From the IMG/VR virus record IMGVR_UViG_3300020411_004383, positions 1 through 43,056 of that record: a stretch of 43,056 nucleotides of DNA; one strand, written 5' to 3'. Shown piece after piece: positions 14,429 through 23,234 of the stretch (position 1 is its first letter; each line of letters starts with the position of its first letter). Both the position numbers and the translations under genes were made by a program. The stretch comes from a virus. The notes beneath the pieces are model-generated. The model did not search any database, was not told the origin of the DNA, and was given only the letters and a program-made list of their open reading frames with translations.

Positions 14429-15320
14429 CTGTACTTTCTCTCTTAGATTCTTGTACGTCTTTTGTGTCATTTGTGATACTTTCTCTTTTACTTTCGAATA
14501 TATCTTCAATGTTTGTATCTCCTGGCAGGCTAAACCCAGCTGCTTTTTTGTGTCCTCCTCCGCCGAAATCTTTGGCAATCTCCGACACATCTGTATTTTC
14601 GTGAAATGACCTCAAACTTACTTTAATGTCTTTCTTTTCATGATCGAAGTACCAAATCATTGCAAAATCACAGTCTGGAGATAGACGAGAGCCTATTTCA
14701 GACATCCAGTGGGAAGAGTTGACAACTAGAACATCCTTTCCCTTGTAAGATCTGGCACTGGCTTTGTCGCATACTTTTTTAATAACTGTCTTTGAGTACG
14801 CAAGAATGTAAGAACCTCTTTTGACAGCATCATCAAAGACGGAGTCGTCTTCAAATTTTTCAAACTCTTCAAACTCAAAAGGCACCATGTCAAATGCAGC
14901 AGCAAATTCTTTTGAGTAGGGTAGTTCCCACTTCCAAAGATCTCTATCTTCAATATATCCGATAAACTTAGGGTGGTCTTTTCCAGGGTGGAAAAACTCC
15001 CAAGCTAACATTGCACCAGACTTGGTCATGTCAAAGTGAGTATTTGATATGTCATGCAACTCCACCATTGCCGACTTATGATGATCAATAACAATTAGAT
15101 CCTTGGCTTTCTTTATCATCTCTTTCGTTACATTATTTTTGTAAGAAAAATCTAATATAGCGACAGTCCTCCCTGTTACGTCCGGAGGTGGCTCTCCATG
15201 TGCAGCAGCATGATACTCAGCCTTATTACCTAAAAGCTTCCATGCAGAATACGCAGCACCGAAACCGTCAGTACAATTTTTATGATATATCACGAGATCT
15301 ATAGCGCTAGGTTCAGTCAT
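14412..15320 (-). CDS. DHH/DHHA1-family phosphoesterase
   Basis: This 302-aa protein has DHH-domain motifs: YHKNCTDGFGAAY near the N-terminus, AILDFSYK, and IVIDHHKSA. A C-terminal DHHA1 domain ends with GGGGHKKAAGF. The family hydrolyses phosphodiesters in short oligonucleotides, pAp or cyclic dinucleotides, using manganese. Phage versions may recycle nanoRNAs or destroy signalling nucleotides; the sequence cannot decide between these. The start overlaps the thymidine kinase stop by eight bases (ATGACTGA). Confidence 0.85.
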   Translation of the reverse strand: MTEPSAIDLVIYHKNCTDGFGAAYSAWKLLGNKAEYHAAAHGEPPPDVTGRTVAILDFSYKNNVTKEMIKKAKDLIVIDHHKSAMVELHDISNTHFDMTKSGAMLAWEFFHPGKDHPKFIGYIEDRDLWKWELPYSKEFAAAFDMVPFEFEEFEKFEDDSVFDDAVKRGSYILAYSKTVIKKVCDKASARSYKGKDVLVVNSSHWMSEIGSRLSPDCDFAMIWYFDHEKKDIKVSLRSFHENTDVSEIAKDFGGGGHKKAAGFSLPGDTNIEDIFESKRESITNDTKDVQESKRESTDGSSS

Positions 15321-15879
15321 AAATTAAATCACCCAAACTATTCATGAACGGAGTAGCAGACCACGCTCTCGGCTCATAAATATCTGCTCCACCTACCTCA
15401 ATTTCAGATAGATTATCAACTTTTCTAACTGTGTAATATGCGTTATTTCCTGTCTTTACACAAACTGCAGGGCACACTTCTATGGATGTTGCCCATGGTA
15501 GAATTGAAGCGACTTCCTGAAAAACATTTCCTGATGCAGACATTTGAATTGACGATACAACTATAGTTTTTCCACATCTAAAAAGATGTATTAACGCATC
15601 AGCACACCCATCAATCATGAAAGCTTCGTCTACGCCAATGACATCATGATCTCTGCTCAACTCTATGATTTCCGTGCCGGTGTTGACATTAATCGCAGGA
15701 AATTTAAGACCTGCATGTGTGCATATTTCACCCTCTGAGTATCGGTCATCCATTTTTGGCTTAAAGGCTATAACTTTTCTATTTTGATATGAGCACCGCT
15801 CTAAGACAGATAGCATTCTAGTTGTCTTAGCACCGAACATTGGGCCTGTATAAACTATAAACTCGGGTTCTCTAGTCAT
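15313..15879 (-). CDS. tdk: Thymidine kinase (type II), reduced zinc site
   Basis: This 188-aa protein phosphorylates thymidine for salvage. The P-loop GPMFGAKT is at residues 12-19, DEAFM at 84-88 gives the catalytic region, and EVGGADIYEPRAW near the end is the family's substrate lasso region. The structural zinc is normally held by two CxxC-type pairs. Only C136 and C140 remain here, and the second pair is replaced by RAWSA, so the zinc ribbon is probably lost. GGAGGA lies just before the ATG, directly after the neighbouring stop. Confidence 0.85.
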   Translation of the reverse strand: MTREPEFIVYTGPMFGAKTTRMLSVLERCSYQNRKVIAFKPKMDDRYSEGEICTHAGLKFPAINVNTGTEIIELSRDHDVIGVDEAFMIDGCADALIHLFRCGKTIVVSSIQMSASGNVFQEVASILPWATSIEVCPAVCVKTGNNAYYTVRKVDNLSEIEVGGADIYEPRAWSATPFMNSLGDLIYD

Positions 15880-16791
15880 TTATTCCTCCAGGTCTCTTCT
15901 TATATGAGCGCTGTTAAGTGTTACATTTATCATAATTTTGTCTGCTTTTAGATCAAGCAACTTATACACGTGCTTCGTTAAAAATTCTAAAAATTCTAAA
16001 TCGATTGATCCATTTCTATCCACGTCAGTACTTCTTAATATAGCGTGAAGAGTAAGTACATCACCTCTCGGCATAAAATGTAAGTTAGAAATACACGTAT
16101 CAGAGTGGTAAATAAATCTCCGGCTACCTAGAGTTTGAGGAATATTATACGGATTATTGCCGGCGAGTTCATTATCAATGACAGTCTGCGTTTCCTTTAG
16201 TATTTTTTTATAGTACTCGCCTTCATATTCATGATCCAGTATGCTGTTATCTGGAAGTGCTGAGGGCATCATTAAGCTTGCCCTCAGCGTTAGTTCGTCT
16301 TCAGAAGAAGCATGCAACGTATCACGAATTACCTCACCTACATGAGTGGGCAAACATGATTCAATTGCGTAAGACCACTCCATAGTATAATTGACGATCG
16401 TTTCTACAGACACATTCTCTCTGATACACATTACTGTTGGGCGCTTTTGAATCTTTTTAGCTTCTGTCGAGAATATTTTGTGTAACTCTCTTAGCGACGA
16501 AAGATCTTGAAACTCATCACCTCTTGTATGATAGCGCTCCTCTATTATCTTGATATCAGGAATCAAAATGATCATTCTATTATTTAAATCATTAAGCTCT
16601 TCAGACAGTCTTCGGCGATGTTCTTCTTCATCTCTTCCATAAAGAATTGCATAACAAAGCATCGACAATGTAGATCTATCCTGAATATTCCACTTAAAGC
16701 ATGTCGCCTTGTGAAGAGCATCATACAGTGTGGTTTTTCCTACCAGGTCAGGACCTTCTAAAATTAGCTGTTTTGTTGGAAATGCTATCAT
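15880..16791 (-). CDS. Fusion of a P-loop nucleotide kinase and a thymidylate-synthase-like domain
   Basis: In this 303-aa protein the N-terminus has LILEGPDLVGKTTLYDAL (9-26), a thymidylate/dNMP kinase-like Walker A. Residues about 211-297 look like the C-terminal core of ThyA: D-T-C-I-S-N-L-H-F (231-239) aligns with the catalytic PCH region, AILRSTDVDRNG (250-261) with the RSxD motif, and NSAHI with the HxY end. The ThyA N-terminal phosphate-binding part is absent. It could be a bifunctional dTMP or modified-dUMP enzyme, or the TS part may be a binding domain. Confidence 0.65.
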   Translation of the reverse strand: MIAFPTKQLILEGPDLVGKTTLYDALHKATCFKWNIQDRSTLSMLCYAILYGRDEEEHRRRLSEELNDLNNRMIILIPDIKIIEERYHTRGDEFQDLSSLRELHKIFSTEAKKIQKRPTVMCIRENVSVETIVNYTMEWSYAIESCLPTHVGEVIRDTLHASSEDELTLRASLMMPSALPDNSILDHEYEGEYYKKILKETQTVIDNELAGNNPYNIPQTLGSRRFIYHSDTCISNLHFMPRGDVLTLHAILRSTDVDRNGSIDLEFLEFLTKHVYKLLDLKADKIMINVTLNSAHIRRDLEE

Positions 16792-16800
16792 TTTATCATC

Positions 16801-19800
16801 CTAATCATATGCGCTAATACGCTTCATTTTATAAGTGCTTGTTGAAAATCCCCAGTTTGCATCATGGTGTACATCTGCTAGCCACAATGTATAAGGCTCT
16901 AGAACATCCATTCTACCCCAGACTCTGAGCCATGTGGTTTGATAATCATTGTTAATCACTTTAAGCCGATAAAAGTCTTTTCCGTTCTTTGTTTTCTTTT
17001 TAATGATCTCTGATATGCAAAACCACCCAACATTTCGGGCACCTGGTTCAATTGTATGAATAGAGTCTATTTTCTTTTTCTCGACCTTTGTCATTAGCTC
17101 AGAGGGAAAGACTAAATCAGCATCGACTCCTGCTGTCATTTCGATATAGTTTGCAATTTTTTCTTGTCGACTCCAGTCAGGTAAACCTGCATACTCATTT
17201 TTCAACCTTTTGATTATCGGTACTAGCATTTCACCATTTTTTTCGGCGCGCTTTTTCTGCGTCTTTGTAATACCATACTCACCCTTACGTAAAAGATCAT
17301 AGTTTTTGTTTTCCGTCATCATTGCAAGAAGTTGGCGGTGGTTTTCGATCTTGCCCGTCTTAAGATCTTCGAGTGAGCCAAAAGCTTCAATCTTACAAAG
17401 TGAAGACAAGGCTGTTTTATTAACCTTTGAGTGCTTCCATACACCTTCTTCATTAAAGAACAAGTCATGCAAGCTATTGTAAGGTCGGGTTTGAATAATC
17501 TCCTGCATTGCTGTTTTTCCTACACCTTTGACAGAACTCAAAGGGGGCACAAAGCCGCCGGCGTCTTGGGAATGCTCCCACTGCTCTCCAGAATAGTTGA
17601 TATCAGCTGATACAAAATCATACTTGTAGCTTTTAATCTCAGAAATAGTCTTTGCAAGTCCTTTTGGGCTGTTGTTTTCAGATTGTAAAATTGTTGCTAA
17701 CCATTCATGCTCATAGTGTGTATGAAGCCACGCTGCGTAATAAGAGTCAATGGCGTAAGACACTGCGTGTGACTTATTGAAGCCATATACAGAGAAAGCC
17801 TCAATTGTTTCCCAGAGAGCTTGCGTGACACTCTCATCAATGCCGTGCAAGTCTTTGGCGCCTTTAATGAACTTCTTTCTCGCTGCCTCTCGCTCTCCGC
17901 CCTTTTTCCCCATTGTGTCAAGTGACTTTTTAACAAGAGTTTTTCTAAGCTTATCAGACTCGCCCGGTGTAAATCCAGCTAGCTCAACAGCTAGTGTCAT
18001 GAACTGCTCCTGAAAGACTACAAAGTTAAACGTCGGACCGAGAACTTTTTCAATTACAGGATGCTCATATTTGATCTCTGATGCATTTCTTTTGGCTTTT
18101 ACATATTTCCTATGAACATTCGCTTTAAGTGGTCCTGGCCTATAAATAGCAGTTAATGCAGCCAACTCTTCAATAGAGGTCGGCTTTGCTGCAAGGCAAA
18201 ACTTTCTAGCACCCGGGGCTGTAAATTGAAAAACACCGGTGAAGCGCCCTTTGTGGTAAACATGCTCCCATACTCTTGGATCGTCCTGCTTGTTATAGCG
18301 ACAGTTTAGGTGCTCGTCGAAAAAATCTCTAACGTCCAAGAATGTTGGGTGAGGATTGCCTTGCTTTTTCAAAATTCTTGCGATACAATTTTCCACATCT
18401 TTTAGAAGCGTCAAACCGAGAAAGTCGAACTTTAGGAAGCCGTTATCTTCTAGATTCCTAAAGTTCATGCCTTCTGTCCACGGAGTCTGTAATTCACCTC
18501 GGACACCAATAATAGGCATTGTTGTTTCTAAGTCTTCTGGCGGCGCAATGATGACACCGCCGGCGTGCCGGCCGATGGACCTATTTTCCATAAACAGCGT
18601 CTCCACATGCTTGCCGACCTCAGGGTACTTTTCCATAAATTCTCTGTAGCCCTTAGAGTACTTCATGCAATCTTCATGTTTGAGAACAAATACAGACTTT
18701 TCTTGATTTTCATCCTTAGCATGTGGCATTACTTCATCTTGAAGCGGACCGGTCATTTTGTTTACCTCGCCAAAGTCGATTCCGTAAAACTTTGCGATGT
18801 CTTTTACAAGAGATTTAAGTTTAAGGGTATTGAAATTAGAAACAGGAATAACAGCATCATCACCAAAGAGCTCTCTTGATGCATCAATTAGAGCGTCTCT
18901 GTCGCCTGCGTCGGTGTCGATATCAGGCCATGAAGTACGATGGCGCCCTAGGAATCTAGACCATAGAAGACCGTGTGGTAATGGGTCAATCTGTGTTATA
19001 CCCAAGAGATAGTTTACTAAAGATCCAGCACCTGAGCCGCGGCCCGGGCCAAACAGCGTCTTGTTTTCTGCTAAGTGAAATATTTTATACATTGCCAAGA
19101 AGTAAGCTTCGTACCCTAGGTACTTGATATCAGACATCTCTTCTTTCATGCGTTCAACATATTCAGGCTTGCTAGCCAATCCTTCTCGGATCATCGCAGC
19201 CTTAACAAGATCAGCCAACATTTGAAATGCCGGTTTTTCGGGGGTGCCAAACTTAGGAAGCTTAACTGATGTGTCTATCCACGTGTCTTCACACTTTTGC
19301 CAGGCAATATCATGAGTTCGCTCAATGGCATCTCGCACGATCTCTTCGTTGCCTTGATAGAAATCATACTCTGCATAGCTTTGCTTAAATTCATCCCACA
19401 TTTGGTGCGCATTTTTTGGATAAAGCATGCACTTAAGGTCTTCTTCTTTGGGAAGCATGCTTTGATCGAGCTTAGCACCCATCCAGCCTAGCTTCTTATA
19501 AAGCTCACGAGCTTGCCATTTGTCTGAGCTTGGAAAGTGAGAGTCAGCAGTGGCAATGAGTTGAACCCCTGTTTTATTAGAAAGATCGAGCAGGCATCGA
19601 TTTGTCAAATGCTGGGCTGGCAAATCATTAAACTGCATTTCTAAGAAGAAATTATCAACCCCTACACAGTCAACAAACCGATCTGTCATATTTTCAAGCC
19701 TGGACATGACTGGGTTGTAGTCATCCAAGTTGTTCATTAGCGACGGATGAAGTTCGTCAAACCTAAGACCGCTAAACTGCTTGTAAATTAAGCCCGATGC

Positions 19801-20436
19801 CAATCCTCCTACACATGCTGTAGAAACAACTAGGCCGTCAGCATGCTCTTTAAGCATCTTGAAGTCAATTCGTGGAAATCGATAGAACCCATGCTTGTAC
19901 GATTTCTTTACCAACGTAAAAAGATTACCTAGGCCTACTTGATTTTTTGCAATTACGACAAGATGATAGTATCTCTTCCATTCTGGCTTGTTAGCACTAG
20001 ACCTTTTTGTTTCCTCTTCATCCTCGATGACATGACCACCCTGTTCCACTTCGTCTTCAGCGTCAATTACAATTTTTTGTGTAGCTTTCTTTTCTTGCTC
20101 TTTGGCAGTTTTTGCATCTCTAACTTCTTGTCGATGTGTTTCATACTGATTTCGCCAATCCTCTAGCGAAGGTACAAAATAAAACTCCACACCATAAAGC
20201 TGACGATATTTCCGGCCCGCCTTTTGCATTTTTACTGTATGTGCTCTTGCGTGTGCCAAACCTGAGCCGTTTCCGTGATCAGTTAGTGCCCAAGAATCCA
20301 TACCTTGAGCATCGCTCAAGACAAAATCAATATGTTCCTTAGGATAGCCCAAACCATCAAATGTGCTAAATGAAGAATGCGCGTGCAATCCAGTAAATCT
20401 ACTTGGGGGGCGAATTAAGTCTAGTTTAGAAGTCAA
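16801..20436 (-). CDS. DnaE-type DNA polymerase III alpha subunit
   Basis: This 1211-aa protein is the replicative polymerase of the C family. A PHP domain begins at FTGLHAHSSFS (14-24) with ALTDHGNGSGL. GPGRGSGAGS (463-472) and PDIDTD (504-509) form the palm, and KFDFLGL (669-675) carries the third acidic residue. FNKSHAVSYAIDSYYAAWL is the conserved finger/tail motif and a C-terminal OB-like domain ends the protein. A charged insert lies at about 93-150. The start is TTG with GGAG seven bases upstream. No epsilon exonuclease or clamp gene is visible here. Confidence 0.9.
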   Translation of the reverse strand: MTSKLDLIRPPSRFTGLHAHSSFSTFDGLGYPKEHIDFVLSDAQGMDSWALTDHGNGSGLAHARAHTVKMQKAGRKYRQLYGVEFYFVPSLEDWRNQYETHRQEVRDAKTAKEQEKKATQKIVIDAEDEVEQGGHVIEDEEETKRSSANKPEWKRYYHLVVIAKNQVGLGNLFTLVKKSYKHGFYRFPRIDFKMLKEHADGLVVSTACVGGLASGLIYKQFSGLRFDELHPSLMNNLDDYNPVMSRLENMTDRFVDCVGVDNFFLEMQFNDLPAQHLTNRCLLDLSNKTGVQLIATADSHFPSSDKWQARELYKKLGWMGAKLDQSMLPKEEDLKCMLYPKNAHQMWDEFKQSYAEYDFYQGNEEIVRDAIERTHDIAWQKCEDTWIDTSVKLPKFGTPEKPAFQMLADLVKAAMIREGLASKPEYVERMKEEMSDIKYLGYEAYFLAMYKIFHLAENKTLFGPGRGSGAGSLVNYLLGITQIDPLPHGLLWSRFLGRHRTSWPDIDTDAGDRDALIDASRELFGDDAVIPVSNFNTLKLKSLVKDIAKFYGIDFGEVNKMTGPLQDEVMPHAKDENQEKSVFVLKHEDCMKYSKGYREFMEKYPEVGKHVETLFMENRSIGRHAGGVIIAPPEDLETTMPIIGVRGELQTPWTEGMNFRNLEDNGFLKFDFLGLTLLKDVENCIARILKKQGNPHPTFLDVRDFFDEHLNCRYNKQDDPRVWEHVYHKGRFTGVFQFTAPGARKFCLAAKPTSIEELAALTAIYRPGPLKANVHRKYVKAKRNASEIKYEHPVIEKVLGPTFNFVVFQEQFMTLAVELAGFTPGESDKLRKTLVKKSLDTMGKKGGEREAARKKFIKGAKDLHGIDESVTQALWETIEAFSVYGFNKSHAVSYAIDSYYAAWLHTHYEHEWLATILQSENNSPKGLAKTISEIKSYKYDFVSADINYSGEQWEHSQDAGGFVPPLSSVKGVGKTAMQEIIQTRPYNSLHDLFFNEEGVWKHSKVNKTALSSLCKIEAFGSLEDLKTGKIENHRQLLAMMTENKNYDLLRKGEYGITKTQKKRAEKNGEMLVPIIKRLKNEYAGLPDWSRQEKIANYIEMTAGVDADLVFPSELMTKVEKKKIDSIHTIEPGARNVGWFCISEIIKKKTKNGKDFYRLKVINNDYQTTWLRVWGRMDVLEPYTLWLADVHHDANWGFSTSTYKMKRISAYD

Positions 20437-20453
20437 ATTTATTCTCCGAATAC

Positions 20454-20487
20454 AAAAAAGGCCTGAGTGTATTTTAACACCCAGACC
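20454..20487 (-). terminator. Rho-independent terminator after the epimerase gene
   Basis: Read on the minus strand, GGTCTGGGTGTT, a four-base loop and TACACTCAGGCC pair over about eleven positions with two G-U pairs. Six T residues follow directly. It lies 22 bases after the stop of the gene at 20510 and ends 17 bases before the DnaE start codon. It therefore separates the epimerase transcript from the polymerase gene, which then needs read-through or its own promoter. Confidence 0.85.
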
Positions 20488-20509
20488 CAGCTTTTACACA
20501 TTTTGCATG

Positions 20510-21490
20510 TTAAATGTTGGAGTTGTAAAACTCTGTAAGATCGATTCCTTCTTGTCTTGCCTTGTTTAGGTGGACTAAAGGATCATAGCTGTCATCACTC
20601 TCTAGTATAGACTTGTACACTTTGTCGATCCCTTGTTTTAGAGTTATTTTAGGCGACCAGCCTGTCTCATTTCTAAATTTAGCTGAGGACAACATGTGAT
20701 TCCCTAGATAATCAGTGTCTGCGTGCCATTTTATCATTGTAGAGATATCGGCACCCAAGACTTCATTCATCATTTCGACAATTTTTAGTGTCACGTGAGG
20801 AGTTTCTGCTGAGATGTTATAGTCATTGCCCCACAAGCCTCTAGAGCACCCTAAAACCACAGCTTCACAAAAATCTTGTACATGAAGGTAGTCTTTTATT
20901 TTACCTGGATCTAGAAACATGTCTAAATCAGATTCGTTGTTTAGATGTGCATAAACTGATTTTGCAATCAGAGAGTTCATATCTCCGACACCACCATATG
21001 CAAAAAGAGGTCTTATGACCAGCCAGTCTTTTGCATGACTTGTAACAACATGTTCTCCGGCGAGCTTTTGACTTCCGTAAAAAGTCATAGGCTTTATAGC
21101 AGAGTCTTCCAGGATCTGATCTGACTGATATTTTGCTGTGTCATAAATTACAGTTGTTCCCATATAGCATACAGGTATATTGGCATTCTTGCACGCCATT
21201 GCTATGTTATATGACCCTACAACGTTAGATAGTGTTGCCTCATTAGGATTGAGTGCAACAACATCTGTTCCTACAACAGCAGCATTATGAACAACAAGGT
21301 CTACGTCTAGATTTTTGAGATGCCACTCCCATACCTTGGGAGTGTTTCTGTGTACACAGGTTTCCCCAGTAGACTGAAGCCTTAAAACATTTGAATCTTT
21401 AATGCTTAAGACTTCATGTCCCTGAGAAGAGAATGCTAAAGATAAATTGCGTGCAATAAATCCGGCTTCACCTGTTATTAATACTTTCAT
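20510..21490 (-). CDS. NAD-dependent epimerase/dehydratase (extended SDR)
   Basis: In this 326-aa protein the Rossmann start MKVLITGEAGFIARNL is the extended-SDR GxxGFI dinucleotide motif. The catalytic Tyr/Lys are in YGSQK (Y138, K142), with the Thr-rich segment GTTVIYD at 111-117. Substrates of this group are nucleotide sugars (UDP-glucose 4-epimerase-like). It overlaps the previous stop by TAATG. In a phage it may supply sugar for capsule, receptor or DNA modification; no glycosyltransferase is in the window. Confidence 0.85.
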   Translation of the reverse strand: MKVLITGEAGFIARNLSLAFSSQGHEVLSIKDSNVLRLQSTGETCVHRNTPKVWEWHLKNLDVDLVVHNAAVVGTDVVALNPNEATLSNVVGSYNIAMACKNANIPVCYMGTTVIYDTAKYQSDQILEDSAIKPMTFYGSQKLAGEHVVTSHAKDWLVIRPLFAYGGVGDMNSLIAKSVYAHLNNESDLDMFLDPGKIKDYLHVQDFCEAVVLGCSRGLWGNDYNISAETPHVTLKIVEMMNEVLGADISTMIKWHADTDYLGNHMLSSAKFRNETGWSPKITLKQGIDKVYKSILESDDSYDPLVHLNKARQEGIDLTEFYNSNI

Positions 21491-21981
21491 TATTCAATTT
21501 CACGATCGTATGGTTCAAAGAGAAGCTGTTTCTCTCCCCAGCATCGATCCAAATAATCTTCTAGCTGCTCAATACTAGTACATACCTTCACGCCGCTTCG
21601 AGCTAGCATTAGGTTAAACTTGGCACCTTCAGGCAAACCTGCGCAATAGTAGATAATAGGCTTTTGGTGTGCAAATGCAAACCCTGCTTCCCAAATTGTG
21701 CCGATATCTTTGTCACGTGTATTGACAATGAGAAAGGCAGCCTCTGAAATCTCCCTAAGATTGCCAGCGAAGGTCTGGTCCTGCACATCTTTTGGTGCAT
21801 CTGGTGGGCATACAAAGATCCTTCTAGGACTTGCAAGATCTATCCAATCTCGATCATCACACACCTTTTCTAGTTGTGCTAGTTCTTCTGCTTGAGTTGG
21901 ATTGAACCAGCCTGCAGCAAGGTAAACCTTCTGCTTTTCTTCGTTTTGATTTTGCGAATTTTCTGTTTGAGTATCTGACAT
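21490..21981 (-). CDS. Nucleoside 2-deoxyribosyltransferase-like protein
   Basis: In this 163-aa protein the sequence VYLAAGWFNPTQ at the start, then SEAAFLIVNTRDKDIGTIWEAGFAFAHQKPII, fits the NDT family. G-T-x-W-E-x-G-x-A carries the catalytic Glu. The family exchanges bases on deoxyribosides or hydrolyses deoxynucleotides. A Q/N/E-rich N-terminal extension (about 2-16) is extra. AAGGA lies upstream of the ATG. It sits among thymidylate genes, so a deoxynucleotide-remodelling role is likely. The substrate is unknown. Confidence 0.75.
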   Translation of the reverse strand: MSDTQTENSQNQNEEKQKVYLAAGWFNPTQAEELAQLEKVCDDRDWIDLASPRRIFVCPPDAPKDVQDQTFAGNLREISEAAFLIVNTRDKDIGTIWEAGFAFAHQKPIIYYCAGLPEGAKFNLMLARSGVKVCTSIEQLEDYLDRCWGEKQLLFEPYDREIE

Positions 21982-21990
21982 TGTTATTCC

Positions 21991-22962
21991 TTAAAATTCC
22001 TTGTTGTAGTCGTTTTTCATTGTATCGAATTCGTCCATTAGATCTCTCCACATAGTTGTGAAAACTTTTTCCCCTGTACCGTGTGTACCGTTTAACTCTT
22101 CTCGGCGACAGGCATAGATTGTGTCTTCTTCGTGGTATTCAAAAGTGTCATTCTTAGGTTCTGGCTGATAAAGATTGGTTCCTCGACTAATCCACTTGTC
22201 CCCTTCCTTTACCCGAAAAGTATTGATATAGTGAAAGTCAGGCTTATCAAAATTAAACACCTGCGTCAATTCAGGAATTGCCTTGCATGCTTCAATGGCC
22301 ATTCGAGCAGCAAGAATATTGTCGGCTGCAGGCTGAATCTGAACGTCTTGCCGCTGCTTAACAAATCCAATCAGGTCCTTGAGATTAAGGCGCATGTAAT
22401 AAAAAGATGTCATGCACTTAGGCAAAATCATTCTCGCGTCCATCATTGAAACAACTCTAGAATCAGTCATGTCTGCATAGAGCTTCTTTGATTCATTCAC
22501 TAAATTACACCATCGCTCCAGGAACTCAGGAGAATTTTCAACAGACTCAGGAACAACAGCTGGATCGTCTCTTAGGTCGCGATCACCGGTGCACTGTGCA
22601 GCGAAAGAGCCTGCGCGGTGACGGATAATATGAGTAACCTCCTGGAAAGAAAGTCCTGAAAGCCTAAATGTAAACCCTAGACATTCCATTGGAGTAGGTA
22701 GTGCTCTAAATTGAAGCACATCGAGCAAGTTTTTGCTTTTGATTGCATCAACAGCTTCACTTGGATCAATTTCCTGCGGCGTATCAGCCCAAGTAGCCTT
22801 TACATAATGCCATGCTACATCTCTTGCTTGATTAGTTGTGGGTGCATCTACAAGCTCTACTTTTAGTGCCTTTAAATTATTCATAAAGGACGTGCTTGGG
22901 GGCTTGTCAAACTTTAACTCCATCGGGAGTTCAATAGGGTCCAAGTCATTATTTTGCGGCAT
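21991..22962 (-). CDS. Divergent ThyX-family (FAD-dependent thymidylate synthase-like) protein
   Basis: In this 323-aa protein the segment EVTHIIRHRAGSFAAQ at 108-123 corresponds to the ThyX motif region RHRxxSxNExSxRY. Here R-H-R-A-G-S is followed by F-A-A-Q-C-T-G-D-R-D, so the N-E and S-R-Y parts are changed. DARMILPKCMTSFYYMRLN and FVKQRQDVQIQPAADNIL match the C-terminal ThyX core. A canonical ThyX is also encoded at 28858-29562, so this copy may act on another substrate or be regulatory. GGAGGA precedes the ATG. Confidence 0.75.
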   Translation of the reverse strand: MPQNNDLDPIELPMELKFDKPPSTSFMNNLKALKVELVDAPTTNQARDVAWHYVKATWADTPQEIDPSEAVDAIKSKNLLDVLQFRALPTPMECLGFTFRLSGLSFQEVTHIIRHRAGSFAAQCTGDRDLRDDPAVVPESVENSPEFLERWCNLVNESKKLYADMTDSRVVSMMDARMILPKCMTSFYYMRLNLKDLIGFVKQRQDVQIQPAADNILAARMAIEACKAIPELTQVFNFDKPDFHYINTFRVKEGDKWISRGTNLYQPEPKNDTFEYHEEDTIYACRREELNGTHGTGEKVFTTMWRDLMDEFDTMKNDYNKEF

Positions 22963-22997
22963 TAGTTCCTCCGTGCCTGTGAATGATTAATACTATT

Positions 22998-23234
22998 TTA
23001 GACATGCTTCTTTAGTTGTTCAAGCAAATCATCAGTTACTTTTCGATATCCTAGTTTGTTAAATGCTGTGTCGCCTAAATTTAACCACACAGAAAATAGA
23101 TAGTCATCAAATACTGACAGAATTCCTGCTGTTGTGTCTTCTGTTAGACGTGGAAGATCTCTTTTTTCTCTTTCGAGTTTATCTTCAACAATGTTAGATA
23201 GTAGTCTAAGGTAAAAGTCTCTTGACTGCTTCAT
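22998..23234 (-). CDS. Small helical phage protein, function unknown
   Basis: This 78-aa protein starts at the ATG at 23234 (MKQSRDFYLRLLSN). AAGGA nine bases upstream supports this start over an upstream in-frame start. It overlaps the preceding gene by 29 bases. Helical stretches SNIVEDKLEREKRDL and VTDDLLEQLKKHV are seen, with a middle GILSVFDDYLFSVWLNLGD. There is no recognisable domain. Confidence 0.6.
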   Translation of the reverse strand: MKQSRDFYLRLLSNIVEDKLEREKRDLPRLTEDTTAGILSVFDDYLFSVWLNLGDTAFNKLGYRKVTDDLLEQLKKHV

